Shown here piece after piece: positions 1 to 7,032 of a stretch of DNA of 17,281 bases. Below the pieces are notes generated by a model, which saw only the letters and a list, made by a program, of their open reading frames with translations, ran no database searches and had not been told where the DNA came from. This stretch comes from GCA-2861595 sp035536185 (lineage in GTDB: Bacteria; Actinomycetota; Acidimicrobiia; Acidimicrobiales; GCA-2861595). The first letter of the stretch is position 1. Every line of letters starts with the position of its first letter. The stretch spans positions 1 through 17,281 of the forward strand of contig DATLOM010000022.1 in assembly GCA_035536185.1 (NCBI GenBank), in the 5' to 3' direction. A program made the translations under genes and the position numbers.

Positions 1-1
1 C

Positions 2-1060
2 GACACTCTCGGCCCTGGCGAGGTGGGCTACCTCATCGCCGGGATCAAGGATGTGGGGGAGGCCCGCTCCGGCGAGACGGTCACCGCCGCCGCGAAGCAC
101 CTCGAGGCACCAGAGCCGCTCGCCGGCTACCGCCAGCCCAAGCCGATGGTCTTCTGCGGCCTCTACCCGGTGGAGGGTGACGACTTCAACACCCTTCGCG
201 ACGCGCTGGAGAAGCTGCGCCTCAACGACGCCAGCTTCACCTACGAGCCGGAGACGTCGGGTGCCCTCGGCTTCGGCTTCCGCTGCGGCTTCCTGGGCCT
301 GCTGCACATGGACATCGTGCGGGAGCGCCTGGAGCGGGAGTTCAACCTGGCCCTCATCGCCACCGCGCCCAGCGTGGCCTACATGGTCCAGATGAACGAC
401 GGCACCAGCATCGAGGTCGACAACCCGGCCGAGATGCCCAACGCCAGCAAGTTCGAGGCCATCGAGGAGCCGATGCTCACGGCCACGGTCCTCTTGCCCG
501 GCGAGTACACGGGAACGGTGATGGACCTGTGCCAGACCCGACGGGGCGAGATGGTGAAGATGGAGTGGCTCTCGCCAGAACGCCTCGAGCTGGTCTACCG
601 GGTGCCTCTCGCCGAGGTCGTGGTCGACTTCTTCGACCAGCTCAAGTCCCGCACCAAGGGCTACGCCTCGATGGACTACGAGCCCGCCGGCTACGAAGCG
701 GCCAAGCTGGTGAAGCTCGACATCCTGCTCAACGGCCAGCCCGTCGACGCCTTCTCGGCCATCATCCACCGCTCCAAGGCCGAGGACCACGGCCGGCGCC
801 TCACGGAGAAGCTCAAGGAGCTGATCCCCCGCCAGCAGTTCGACGTCCCCATCCAGGCCTCCATCGACGGGCGCATCGTGGCCCGCCAGACGGTGAAGGC
901 CCAGCGCAAGGACGTCATCGCAAAATGCTACGGCGGCGACATCACCCGCAAGAACAAGCTCCTCCAGAAGCAGAAGGAGGGCAAGAAGCGGATGAAGAGC
1001 ATCGGGCGGGTCGACGTTCCCCAGGAGGCCTTCGTCAGCGCCCTCCGCCTCGACGACTGA
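2..1060 (+). CDS. lepA: Elongation factor 4 (LepA), C-terminal part; 5' end outside window
   Basis: LepA/EF4 is a ribosome-bound translational GTPase that back-translocates or remodels stalled ribosomes. Only the last ~352 residues are present; the frame is open to the left edge, so the GTPase domain lies outside the window (the family is about 600 aa). Visible family hallmarks are LGPGEVGYLIAGIKD at the left edge, the segment SRTKGYASMDYE in the domain IV-V region, and the C-terminal tail KCYGGDITRKNKLLQKQKEG followed by KKRMKSIGRVDVPQEAF, which is diagnostic of LepA rather than EF-G. It ends 33 bp before the KaiC-like gene, with a small GC palindrome (CGGCCCGGGGCCG, about 1068-1080) between them. 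Nothing looks broken in the part that is present. Confidence 0.97.
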   Translation, partial: DTLGPGEVGYLIAGIKDVGEARSGETVTAAAKHLEAPEPLAGYRQPKPMVFCGLYPVEGDDFNTLRDALEKLRLNDASFTYEPETSGALGFGFRCGFLGLLHMDIVRERLEREFNLALIATAPSVAYMVQMNDGTSIEVDNPAEMPNASKFEAIEEPMLTATVLLPGEYTGTVMDLCQTRRGEMVKMEWLSPERLELVYRVPLAEVVVDFFDQLKSRTKGYASMDYEPAGYEAAKLVKLDILLNGQPVDAFSAIIHRSKAEDHGRRLTEKLKELIPRQQFDVPIQASIDGRIVARQTVKAQRKDVIAKCYGGDITRKNKLLQKQKEGKKRMKSIGRVDVPQEAFVSALRLDD

Positions 1061-1081
1061 TCCATCTCGGCCCGGGGCCGC

Positions 1082-1096
1082 TACCTTCTCGAAGTG
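1082..1096 (+). promoter_or_regulatory. Putative -10 box and leaderless start of the kaiC-like gene
   Basis: TACCTT (1082-1087) fits the TANNNT -10 pattern. It is followed after 6 nt by the GTG start at 1094, with no Shine-Dalgarno sequence between. This spacing predicts a transcript beginning at or next to the start codon. No convincing -35 box is visible. The same arrangement recurs at several genes in this window. Confidence 0.4.
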
Positions 1097-2530
1097 CCTC
1101 CTGAAAGGTCCGCTCCCGCCGGCCTGCAGCACTGCTCGACGGGGATCCGCGGTTTGGACGAGATCACCTCGGGAGGGCTCCCCAGTGGGCGCACCACGCT
1201 GGTGGCCGGAGGGCCGGGGTGCGGGAAGACCCTCATGGCCGTCGAGTTCCTGGTCAGGGGGGTCGAGATGGGCGAGCCCGGCGTCTTCCTGGCCTTCGAG
1301 GAGACAGCCGAGGAGCTGGCCACCAACGTGGCGTCGCTGGGTTGGGATCTCCAGCAGATGTGTGCCGACGGCCAGCTCGTGGTCGACCACCTCAAGGTGG
1401 AGCGGGAGCTGATCGACCAGACAGGTGACTACGACCTCGAGGGCCTGTTCATCAGGATCGGCTGCGCCATCGACGACGTCGGGGCGAAGCGGGTCGTGCT
1501 CGACACCTTGGAGGTCCTCTTCTCCGCCCTGGACGACTCCGAGCGCCTCCGGGCCGAGCTGCGCCGGCTCTTCTCGTGGCTGAAGTCCAGGAACGTGACC
1601 GCCATCGTCACCGCCGAGCGGGGCGAGGGCTCCCTCACCCGCCATGGCCTCGAGGAGTACGTGGCCGACTGCGTCATCTCCCTCGATCACCGGGTCGCGG
1701 AGCAGCTGGCCGTGCGGCGCCTCCGCATCGTCAAGCTGCGGGGGTCCAGTCACGGGACCAACGAGTACCCCTTCATCATCGGTGCCGACGGCTTCAACGT
1801 CGTGCCCGTCACCTCGTTCCGGCTCGACCACCCGGCCGCGACCGAAGTCGTCTCGACCGGCATCCCCGACCTCGATGCCATGGTGAGCCGGGGAGGCTGG
1901 TACAAGGGCAGCGTCACCATGATCTCCGGCGAGTCGGGGACCGGGAAGACCACCTTTGCCGCCGCCTTCGCCGACACGGCCTGTCGGAGCGGGCTCCGCT
2001 GCCTCTTCCTCGCCTTCGAGGAGTCGGGCCCGCAGTTGACCCGGAACATGGCCTCGGTGGGCATGGATCTCGCCCAGTGGATCGACGACGGCATGCTGAG
2101 GATCCACGCCAGCCGGCCCACCGAGCTCGGCCTGGAGCGTCACCTGACCACCATCTACGAGCAGGTGGAGGCGCACCAGCCCGATGTCGTGGTCGTCGAC
2201 CCGATCACCGACTTCACCGCCCTCGGGACGGCCGGGGATGTCAAGGTGTTGTTGATGCGCGTGGTGGATTACCTGAAGAACCGGCGCGTCACAGCTGTCT
2301 TCACCAGCCTGGTCCACGACCGTGGGACCGAGGACCCGACCGTCTCGTCGCTGATCGACAACTGGGTCCAGCTGAGGAACCTGGAGACCGGGGCTCAGCG
2401 CAACCGCGGGATATTCATCCAGAAGGTGAGGGGGATGGGTCACTCGAACCAGGTGAGGGAATTCGTCTTGACCGACTCGGGTATACGCATGCTCGACATG
2501 GCCAGCACCGGGGCAGGGACGATGACATGA
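1094..2530 (+). CDS. KaiC-like double-domain RecA-type ATPase (circadian-clock KaiC family)
   Basis: A 478-aa protein with two tandem KaiC (RecA-fold) domains, CI at about 12-240 and CII at about 250-475, close to cyanobacterial KaiC length (~519 aa). Walker A motifs are GGPGCGKT (39-46) and GESGTGKT (279-286). Walker B-like strands are VVLDT (134-138) and VVVVDP (365-370). The paired catalytic glutamates occur in both halves (FEE at 68-70 and 308-310). By register with the cyanobacterial CII motif, Ser418-Ser419 (in TVSSLIDNW) occupies the Ser431-Thr432 autophosphorylation sites. It overlaps the kaiB-like gene by 4 bp (ATGA), so the two are probably translationally coupled. The start is GTG with no SD but a -10-like box 6 nt upstream. 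Family assignment is firm. Whether it cycles with time, or acts as a stress or redox switch as proposed for KaiC2/KaiC3 types, cannot be read from sequence. Confidence 0.93.
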   Translation: MPPERSAPAGLQHCSTGIRGLDEITSGGLPSGRTTLVAGGPGCGKTLMAVEFLVRGVEMGEPGVFLAFEETAEELATNVASLGWDLQQMCADGQLVVDHLKVERELIDQTGDYDLEGLFIRIGCAIDDVGAKRVVLDTLEVLFSALDDSERLRAELRRLFSWLKSRNVTAIVTAERGEGSLTRHGLEEYVADCVISLDHRVAEQLAVRRLRIVKLRGSSHGTNEYPFIIGADGFNVVPVTSFRLDHPAATEVVSTGIPDLDAMVSRGGWYKGSVTMISGESGTGKTTFAAAFADTACRSGLRCLFLAFEESGPQLTRNMASVGMDLAQWIDDGMLRIHASRPTELGLERHLTTIYEQVEAHQPDVVVVDPITDFTALGTAGDVKVLLMRVVDYLKNRRVTAVFTSLVHDRGTEDPTVSSLIDNWVQLRNLETGAQRNRGIFIQKVRGMGHSNQVREFVLTDSGIRMLDMASTGAGTMT

Positions 2531-2838
2531 CGGACAGCGAGATCGAGCCGCCTGAGGGGGCCGAGTCGTGGGAGCTCCGCCTGTACGTCGCCGGCGAGAC
2601 CAAGCGCTCGGTGGCTGCGCTGGCCAACCTGCGGCGGATCTGCGAGGAGCACCTGGCCGGTAAGTACACGATCGAGGTGATCGACCTGCTCGAGCGGCCC
2701 CAGCTGGCCCGAGGTGAGCAGATCATCGCCATCCCGACGCTGGAGCGCCGGCTCCCCGAACCGGTACGCAAGATCATCGGCGACCTGTCGAACACCGAGC
2801 GGGTCCTCATCGGTCTGGACATCCGCCCCGAGGGCTGA
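2527..2838 (+). CDS. KaiB-like thioredoxin-fold clock protein
   Basis: A 103-aa protein matching KaiB in length and pattern: a LRLYVAG strand after a short acidic N-terminus, a central VIDLLERPQLARGEQIIAIP segment, and the strongly conserved tail KIIGDLSNTERVLIGLD. In cyanobacteria KaiB binds the CI ring of KaiC after fold-switching and promotes dephosphorylation, competing with output proteins. Start ATG 2527 overlaps the kaiC-like stop (ATGA), and the stop lies 5 bp before the next gene. No kaiA is visible in the window, which is usual outside cyanobacteria. The longer open frame upstream is out-of-frame sequence inside kaiC and was not used. Confidence 0.93.
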   Translation: MTDSEIEPPEGAESWELRLYVAGETKRSVAALANLRRICEEHLAGKYTIEVIDLLERPQLARGEQIIAIPTLERRLPEPVRKIIGDLSNTERVLIGLDIRPEG

Positions 2839-2843
2839 GCCTG

Positions 2844-5303
2844 ATGAGCGACACGGCGGGGATCGCCGCTGCAGAGGTGCTCGAAGGGCTGCCGATGGCC
2901 GTGGTCCTGGTCGACGGGACCGGCCGCATCACGGGCTGGAACAGCGCAGCAGGGACCCTCTACGGCCACACCCTGGCGGAGGTTCTCGGGGCCCTGGCCC
3001 TGGAGGTCCTGTTCGACGAGGACGACCGTGATGCCGCGGCGTCGTTGCTCGAGGGCCTCGAGCGGGGCCGGCCGTGGGAGGGGGATTTCCGCGTGCGCCG
3101 TAGCGACGGCGTCCTCCTCGTCAGCTCGTTCCGGCTGGCGTCGCTCGGCGCTGCCGGAGCGGCTTGGATCGCCACCGACGGCATGGACCAGGGCCTGGCC
3201 GAGCAGGAGCGGTCGGTGCTGCTCAGCGCCGAGCGGGCGGCGCGGGCGACGGCGGAGGAGGCCCTGGGGCTGGTGGAGGCGATCCTCAGCTCCGCACCCG
3301 TCGGGATAGCCGTGTTCGACCTCCAGCTGCGCTACGTCCGGGTCAACGACGCCTACGCCGTGCTCAGCGGTGTACCCGCGTCGGCGCACGTCGGGGAGAG
3401 GCTCGAGGACCTGGTCCCCCTCCAGGCCGATGTGGCCGCCGACCTTCGTCGCGTGGCCACCACCGGGCGCCCGATCCTGGGGAGGCACGTCGAGCTGCGT
3501 GACAGTCCCGATGTCACCGGGCAACGCCACTTCACGGTGAGCTTCTTTCCCGTCCGAGCCACAGGGGGCGCCCTCGTCGGTGCCGGTCTCACGCTGGTGG
3601 AGATCACCGCCGCCAAGCGGGCCGAGGCCGAGCGGCTCGTGCTCCTGCACCGGGCCGAGGAGGCTCAACAGCGTCTCGCCGTCCTGGCCACGGCCAGCAC
3701 GGTGTTGAACACGACCATGGACCTGGAGGAGCTGCTGACCAGGCTGGCGCGGGTGCTGACGCCGCTGGCCACCGACTGGTGCGTGATCGAGCTGATCGGT
3801 GGCAACGGCGTCGTCGAGCAGGTCGCCGTGTCGCACAGGAGCCGTGACCGAGCCGAGGAGGTGGCCCGGTTCCTTCGTGCCAGCCCGCTGCCTCTCGCCG
3901 GCGAGGGCTCCATCGCCGAGGTCCTGCGGACCGGTCAGGCGCAGCTGGTGCCGCCCTCGGCCGTCGACCAGGTGCTGCAGAGGGCGGCCCGGCCCAACGG
4001 CCCCGCGCCACTGCCGCGACCTCCGATCCAGTCGACGATCGCCGCGCCCATCGAGGCACGAGGTCGCGTCCTCGGTGTGCTGATCCTCTCGACCGAAGGT
4101 GACCGTGTCTTCGGTGACGACGATCTCGACCTCGCCGTCGAGATCGCTCATCGCGCCGCCCTGGCCGTCGGCAACGCGAGAGCCTTCCAACAGGAGCGCC
4201 ACATCGCCGAGAGCCTCCAGCGGGCCCTCCTCCCCGCCACCGTGCCGTCGGTCGAGGGACTGGACCTGGCCGTCCGCTACGTGTCCGCCACCGACGGCGC
4301 GTCGGTGGGTGGCGACTGGTACGACGTCCTCGCCTTCCACGACGGCACCACCGGCATCGTCGTCGGCGACGTCATCGGGCACGACATCACGGCGTCCACG
4401 TCCATGGGCCAGCTGCGCAGTGCCCTGCGGGTCTACGCCTGGGAGCAGCACGCCAAGCCGGCGGAGGCGCTGGCCCGGGTGGACCGGCTGATCGACGGCC
4501 TGGGGCTCTCCTACGCCACCTGCATCTTCGGCGTGCTCGACCTGGCCTCCCTCACCTTTCGCTGGAGCAATGCCGGCCACCCCCCGCCACTGCTGCTGCG
4601 CGCCGGGCACGCTCGGTTCCTCGATGACGGCAACGGTGTCCTGCTGGGCGTCTCGGCCGGGTCCGCCGTCGAGGAGGCGGTGACCGAGCTGCAGGAGGGC
4701 GACGTCCTGGTCCTCTACACCGACGGGCTGGTGGAGCGACGGGGTGAGTCGATCGAGGTGGGCTTGGAACGGCTCGCCGTCGCCGCCGCGGGAGCCGCCG
4801 GCGCCCACGCCGAGGCGCTGTGCGACCTGCTGCTGGAGGCTCTCGTGCCGAAGAGCACCACCCGCGACGACGATCTCGCCATCCTCGTCGCACGCGTACC
4901 GGCGGACGCGCCGCCCCGTGAGGTCCATCGCCTGGCCTTCCAACCCGACCCGCAGAGCGCCGCCCTCACCCGTGGCTTCACCGCCGGCGTGCTCCAGGGG
5001 GCCGGATGGGATGAGCGGGTCGACACCGCGGTCCTGCTCGTGAGCGAGCTGGTGACCAACGCCGTCCGCCACGCTCGCGGCCCTTGCGCCCTCGTCGTCT
5101 GCCTCGGCGAGGAGTCCGTCGAGCTGAGCGTCGAGGACGGTGATCCCCGCTACCCCTCCGTCCGGCGCCCAGGCCCGCTCGACGACCACGGCCGCGGCCT
5201 GCTGCTGATCGGTGCTCTCGCCGACGACTGGGGCATCCGTGCCCTGGCCTCCGGGGGCAAGGCGACGTGGTTCGTCCTCGGGAGGGGCACCGCTTCGAGC
5301 TGA
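2844..5303 (+). CDS. PAS-PAS-GAF-PP2C (SpoIIE/RsbU-type) phosphatase with C-terminal HATPase domain
   Basis: An 819-aa soluble signalling protein. PAS-like domains lie at about 13-115 and 142-257 (the second around SSAPVGIAVFDLQLRYVRVN), followed by a short coiled linker and a GAF domain at about 280-445. The PP2C/SpoIIE serine-phosphatase domain (about 465-685) keeps the metal-binding motifs GGDWYDV (489-495), GDVIGHD (508-514), YTDGLVERRG (625-634) and RDDDLAIL (674-681). The RsbW-like HATPase_c_2 domain (about 695-815) keeps the N-box SELVTNAVRH (734-743) and the GRGLLL glycine box (783-788). No TM segments are seen. It follows the kaiB-like stop by 5 bp and is very likely co-transcribed. 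Known relatives dephosphorylate anti-sigma-factor antagonists, while the ATPase domain can phosphorylate them. Inference: it is the output or input arm of the KaiBC pair. Its partners are not in the window. Confidence 0.9.
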   Translation: MSDTAGIAAAEVLEGLPMAVVLVDGTGRITGWNSAAGTLYGHTLAEVLGALALEVLFDEDDRDAAASLLEGLERGRPWEGDFRVRRSDGVLLVSSFRLASLGAAGAAWIATDGMDQGLAEQERSVLLSAERAARATAEEALGLVEAILSSAPVGIAVFDLQLRYVRVNDAYAVLSGVPASAHVGERLEDLVPLQADVAADLRRVATTGRPILGRHVELRDSPDVTGQRHFTVSFFPVRATGGALVGAGLTLVEITAAKRAEAERLVLLHRAEEAQQRLAVLATASTVLNTTMDLEELLTRLARVLTPLATDWCVIELIGGNGVVEQVAVSHRSRDRAEEVARFLRASPLPLAGEGSIAEVLRTGQAQLVPPSAVDQVLQRAARPNGPAPLPRPPIQSTIAAPIEARGRVLGVLILSTEGDRVFGDDDLDLAVEIAHRAALAVGNARAFQQERHIAESLQRALLPATVPSVEGLDLAVRYVSATDGASVGGDWYDVLAFHDGTTGIVVGDVIGHDITASTSMGQLRSALRVYAWEQHAKPAEALARVDRLIDGLGLSYATCIFGVLDLASLTFRWSNAGHPPPLLLRAGHARFLDDGNGVLLGVSAGSAVEEAVTELQEGDVLVLYTDGLVERRGESIEVGLERLAVAAAGAAGAHAEALCDLLLEALVPKSTTRDDDLAILVARVPADAPPREVHRLAFQPDPQSAALTRGFTAGVLQGAGWDERVDTAVLLVSELVTNAVRHARGPCALVVCLGEESVELSVEDGDPRYPSVRRPGPLDDHGRGLLLIGALADDWGIRALASGGKATWFVLGRGTASS

Positions 5304-5310
5304 CGGACCG

Positions 5311-5324
5311 TACGATGGGCCGTG
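5311..5324 (+). promoter_or_regulatory. Putative -10 box and leaderless start of dcd
   Basis: TACGAT (5311-5316) followed after 5 nt (gggcc) by the GTG start at 5322, with no SD sequence. It begins 8 bp after the stop of the phosphatase gene, so dcd probably has its own promoter even though it is closely downstream. The -35 region is weak. Confidence 0.4.
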
Positions 5325-6506
5325 CCCCTCGTTCTGCCCGCCGGCCAGAGGGGTGTGCTGCCCAGCCAGTACCTGCACCAGGCCATCGACGCCGGGGTGA
5401 TCAGCGCCGGCGGGTTCACCATCCCGGCAGCCAACGTGCAGCCGGCCAGCCTCGACCTCCGGTTCGGCGAGGTCGCCTACCGGATCCGCTGCAGCTTCCT
5501 TCCCGATCGCCAGACGGTGGAGACGAAGGTCAAGGACTTCATCATCGACGAGATCGACCTCCACCGCGACGGGGCGGTGCTGGAGACCAACAGGCCGTAC
5601 CTCATCCCGCTGAAGGAGCGCCTGTCGCTGCCGGCGGGGTTGCGGGGAAAGGCCAACCCGAAGAGCTCGACGGGGCGCCTCGACGTCTTCACGCGGGTCA
5701 TCACCGACCAGAGCTACCGCTTCGACGAGATCGCCGACGGCTACGACGGGCCGTTGTACCTCGAGGTCGTCCCCCTCTCCTTCGCCATCCGGGTGCGCGA
5801 GGACCTGTCTCTCAACCAGTTGCGATTGTCGGCCGGCCGCACGCAGCTCGACGACGACGAGCTGCGGGAGTTCCATGCCGAGCACCCACTGCTGTTCAGG
5901 CACGGTGAGCCGGTGCCGCCCTCCGAGCTGGCCGTGGCCAACGGGATGTTCCTCAGTCTCGACCTGCGGGGCGACGACGCCGGCGGGGTCGGCTACCGCG
6001 CCCGCGACAACGCGCCGTTGCTCGACCTCACCCGCACCCAACCGGTGGAACCCGAGCCGTACTGGGAGCCGGTCAAGCGGGAGGCCGGCGGTGGCCGTGT
6101 CGTGCTCACGCCGCAACGGTTCTACCTGCTGATGTCGGAGGAGGCTGTGTCCATCCCGCCCACGCTGGCTTCGGAGATGACGGCCTACGACCCCACCAGC
6201 GGCGAGCTTCGCACCCACTACGCCGGCTTCTTCGACCCCGGCTTCGGCTACGACCCCGACGGCCGCTTCTTCGGCTCCCGGGCCGCCCTGGAGGTGCGGG
6301 CCCACGACGTGCCGTTCATGATCGAGCACGGCCAGCGGGTGTGCAAGCTCACCTTCGAGCACATGATGGAGCCTCCCGTGACTCTCTACGGCCAGGGCAT
6401 CGGCTCGTCGTACCAGCAGCAGGAGGAGACGCTGAGCAAGCACTTCATGCGACCGCCCCCCGCCGACGCCGCTTCAGGCGTGCCCTCTGGGTCAAGCTCC
6501 GGGTGA
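5322..6506 (+). CDS. dcd: 2'-deoxycytidine 5'-triphosphate deaminase, long two-domain type
   Basis: A 394-aa protein of the long DCD family (two dUTPase-fold halves), roughly twice the length of the short bacterial Dcd (~190 aa). It converts dCTP to dUTP, or further to dUMP in some members, feeding dTMP synthesis. The N-terminal half (about 10-175) includes GKANPKSSTGRLDVFTR (109-125) and YDGPLYLEV. The C-terminal half (about 200-375) repeats the fold and ends with HYAGFFDPGFGYD (299-311), then AALEVR, whose Glu324 sits where short Dcd enzymes carry the catalytic Glu, and a Gly-Gln/Leu-Thr-Phe strand (HGQRVCKLTFEHM). The Gly/Ser-rich tail is probably disordered. GTG start chosen because the conserved N-terminus begins soon after and a -10-like box lies 5 nt upstream. 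Family call is solid; the exact product (dUTP or dUMP) is not decided by sequence here. Confidence 0.88.
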   Translation: MPLVLPAGQRGVLPSQYLHQAIDAGVISAGGFTIPAANVQPASLDLRFGEVAYRIRCSFLPDRQTVETKVKDFIIDEIDLHRDGAVLETNRPYLIPLKERLSLPAGLRGKANPKSSTGRLDVFTRVITDQSYRFDEIADGYDGPLYLEVVPLSFAIRVREDLSLNQLRLSAGRTQLDDDELREFHAEHPLLFRHGEPVPPSELAVANGMFLSLDLRGDDAGGVGYRARDNAPLLDLTRTQPVEPEPYWEPVKREAGGGRVVLTPQRFYLLMSEEAVSIPPTLASEMTAYDPTSGELRTHYAGFFDPGFGYDPDGRFFGSRAALEVRAHDVPFMIEHGQRVCKLTFEHMMEPPVTLYGQGIGSSYQQQEETLSKHFMRPPPADAASGVPSGSSSG

Positions 6507-6572
6507 TTGGGTAGGGCTGACCAAAGCGTCTGCGGGTCGACTTGCTTCGACGCGACCAACCAAGGAGGAGTT

Positions 6573-6923
6573 ATGGCCGAAGGCCACGAGCAGCATCAAG
6601 AGTGGGAGGAGCACGACCACGAGGCGATCGTGCACTCTCACACCCACTATCACGTGACGCACAACCACAACAGGATGGCCGGTGGGTTCGACCACCTCAG
6701 CTCGGAGCACGAGCACGAGCACGACCACGCGCAGCTGACCCACACGCACTTCCCGCACGAGAACTTCGAGCAGGAGCACCACGGCGAGGCCCACGACCAC
6801 GACCACGACACGCCGGTGAAGTCGAGCTCTCCGGCCGCCAAGTCGTCGTCGGCCAAGGCCGCTCCCGCCAAGGATCCCGCCAAGAAGGCGCCGGCCAAGA
6901 AAGCCGCAGCCGCCAAGAAGTAG
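6573..6923 (+). CDS. Small His-rich protein with Lys/Ala-rich histone-like tail
   Basis: A 116-aa protein of two contrasting halves. Residues 1-80 hold 23 histidines, mostly in alternating H-x-H runs with Asp/Glu (for example HSHTHYHVTHNHN and HEHEHDH), suited to binding Zn, Ni, Co or Cu. Residues about 81-116 are Ser/Ala/Lys with AKKAPAKK-type repeats resembling the C-terminal tails of histone H1-like or mycobacterial HupB-type proteins, so nucleic-acid binding is possible. ATG 6573 is chosen over an upstream in-frame start because a strong SD (AAGGAGG, 6562-6568) lies 4 nt before it. No signal peptide or TM segment, hence cytoplasmic. Role unknown: metal storage or buffering, metallochaperone, or a DNA/RNA-bound metal reservoir are inferences from composition only. 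It sits where hemW often lies between lepA and hrcA. Confidence 0.8.
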   Translation: MAEGHEQHQEWEEHDHEAIVHSHTHYHVTHNHNRMAGGFDHLSSEHEHEHDHAQLTHTHFPHENFEQEHHGEAHDHDHDTPVKSSSPAAKSSSAKAAPAKDPAKKAPAKKAAAAKK

Positions 6924-7003
6924 GACCTGCGTCAGGGTCACGCGGCTCCCCGGGGGAGAGCGGGCCCGGCGGTCACGTCCGGGGCGGCAGCCGATTGTCC
7001 CTT

Positions 7004-7030
7004 CTGGCGCTCGGTACAATCGAGTGCCAA
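7004..7030 (+). promoter_or_regulatory. CIRCE operator (HrcA-binding site) overlapping the hrcA promoter
   Basis: The inverted repeat CTGGCGCTC-N9-GAGTGCCAA has exactly the 9-nt spacer of CIRCE (consensus TTAGCACTC-N9-GAGTGCTAA). The right arm matches 8 of 9 and the left arm 6 of 9; the arms pair with each other except at one internal position and the outermost base. The spacer contains TACAAT (7015-7020), a good -10 box, so HrcA bound here would directly occlude RNA polymerase. The right arm reaches the first possible ATG of hrcA (7030), and the GTG at 7024 lies inside it. Confidence 0.85.
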
Positions 7031-7032
7031 TG

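Noticed and set aside
2415..6443. A 1342-codon open frame on the minus strand
   Set aside because: It runs antisense through kaiB, the phosphatase gene and dcd, all of which have clear family motifs on the plus strand. Its translation is rich in Arg, Gly, His and Val without recognisable domains, as expected from third-position GC bias.
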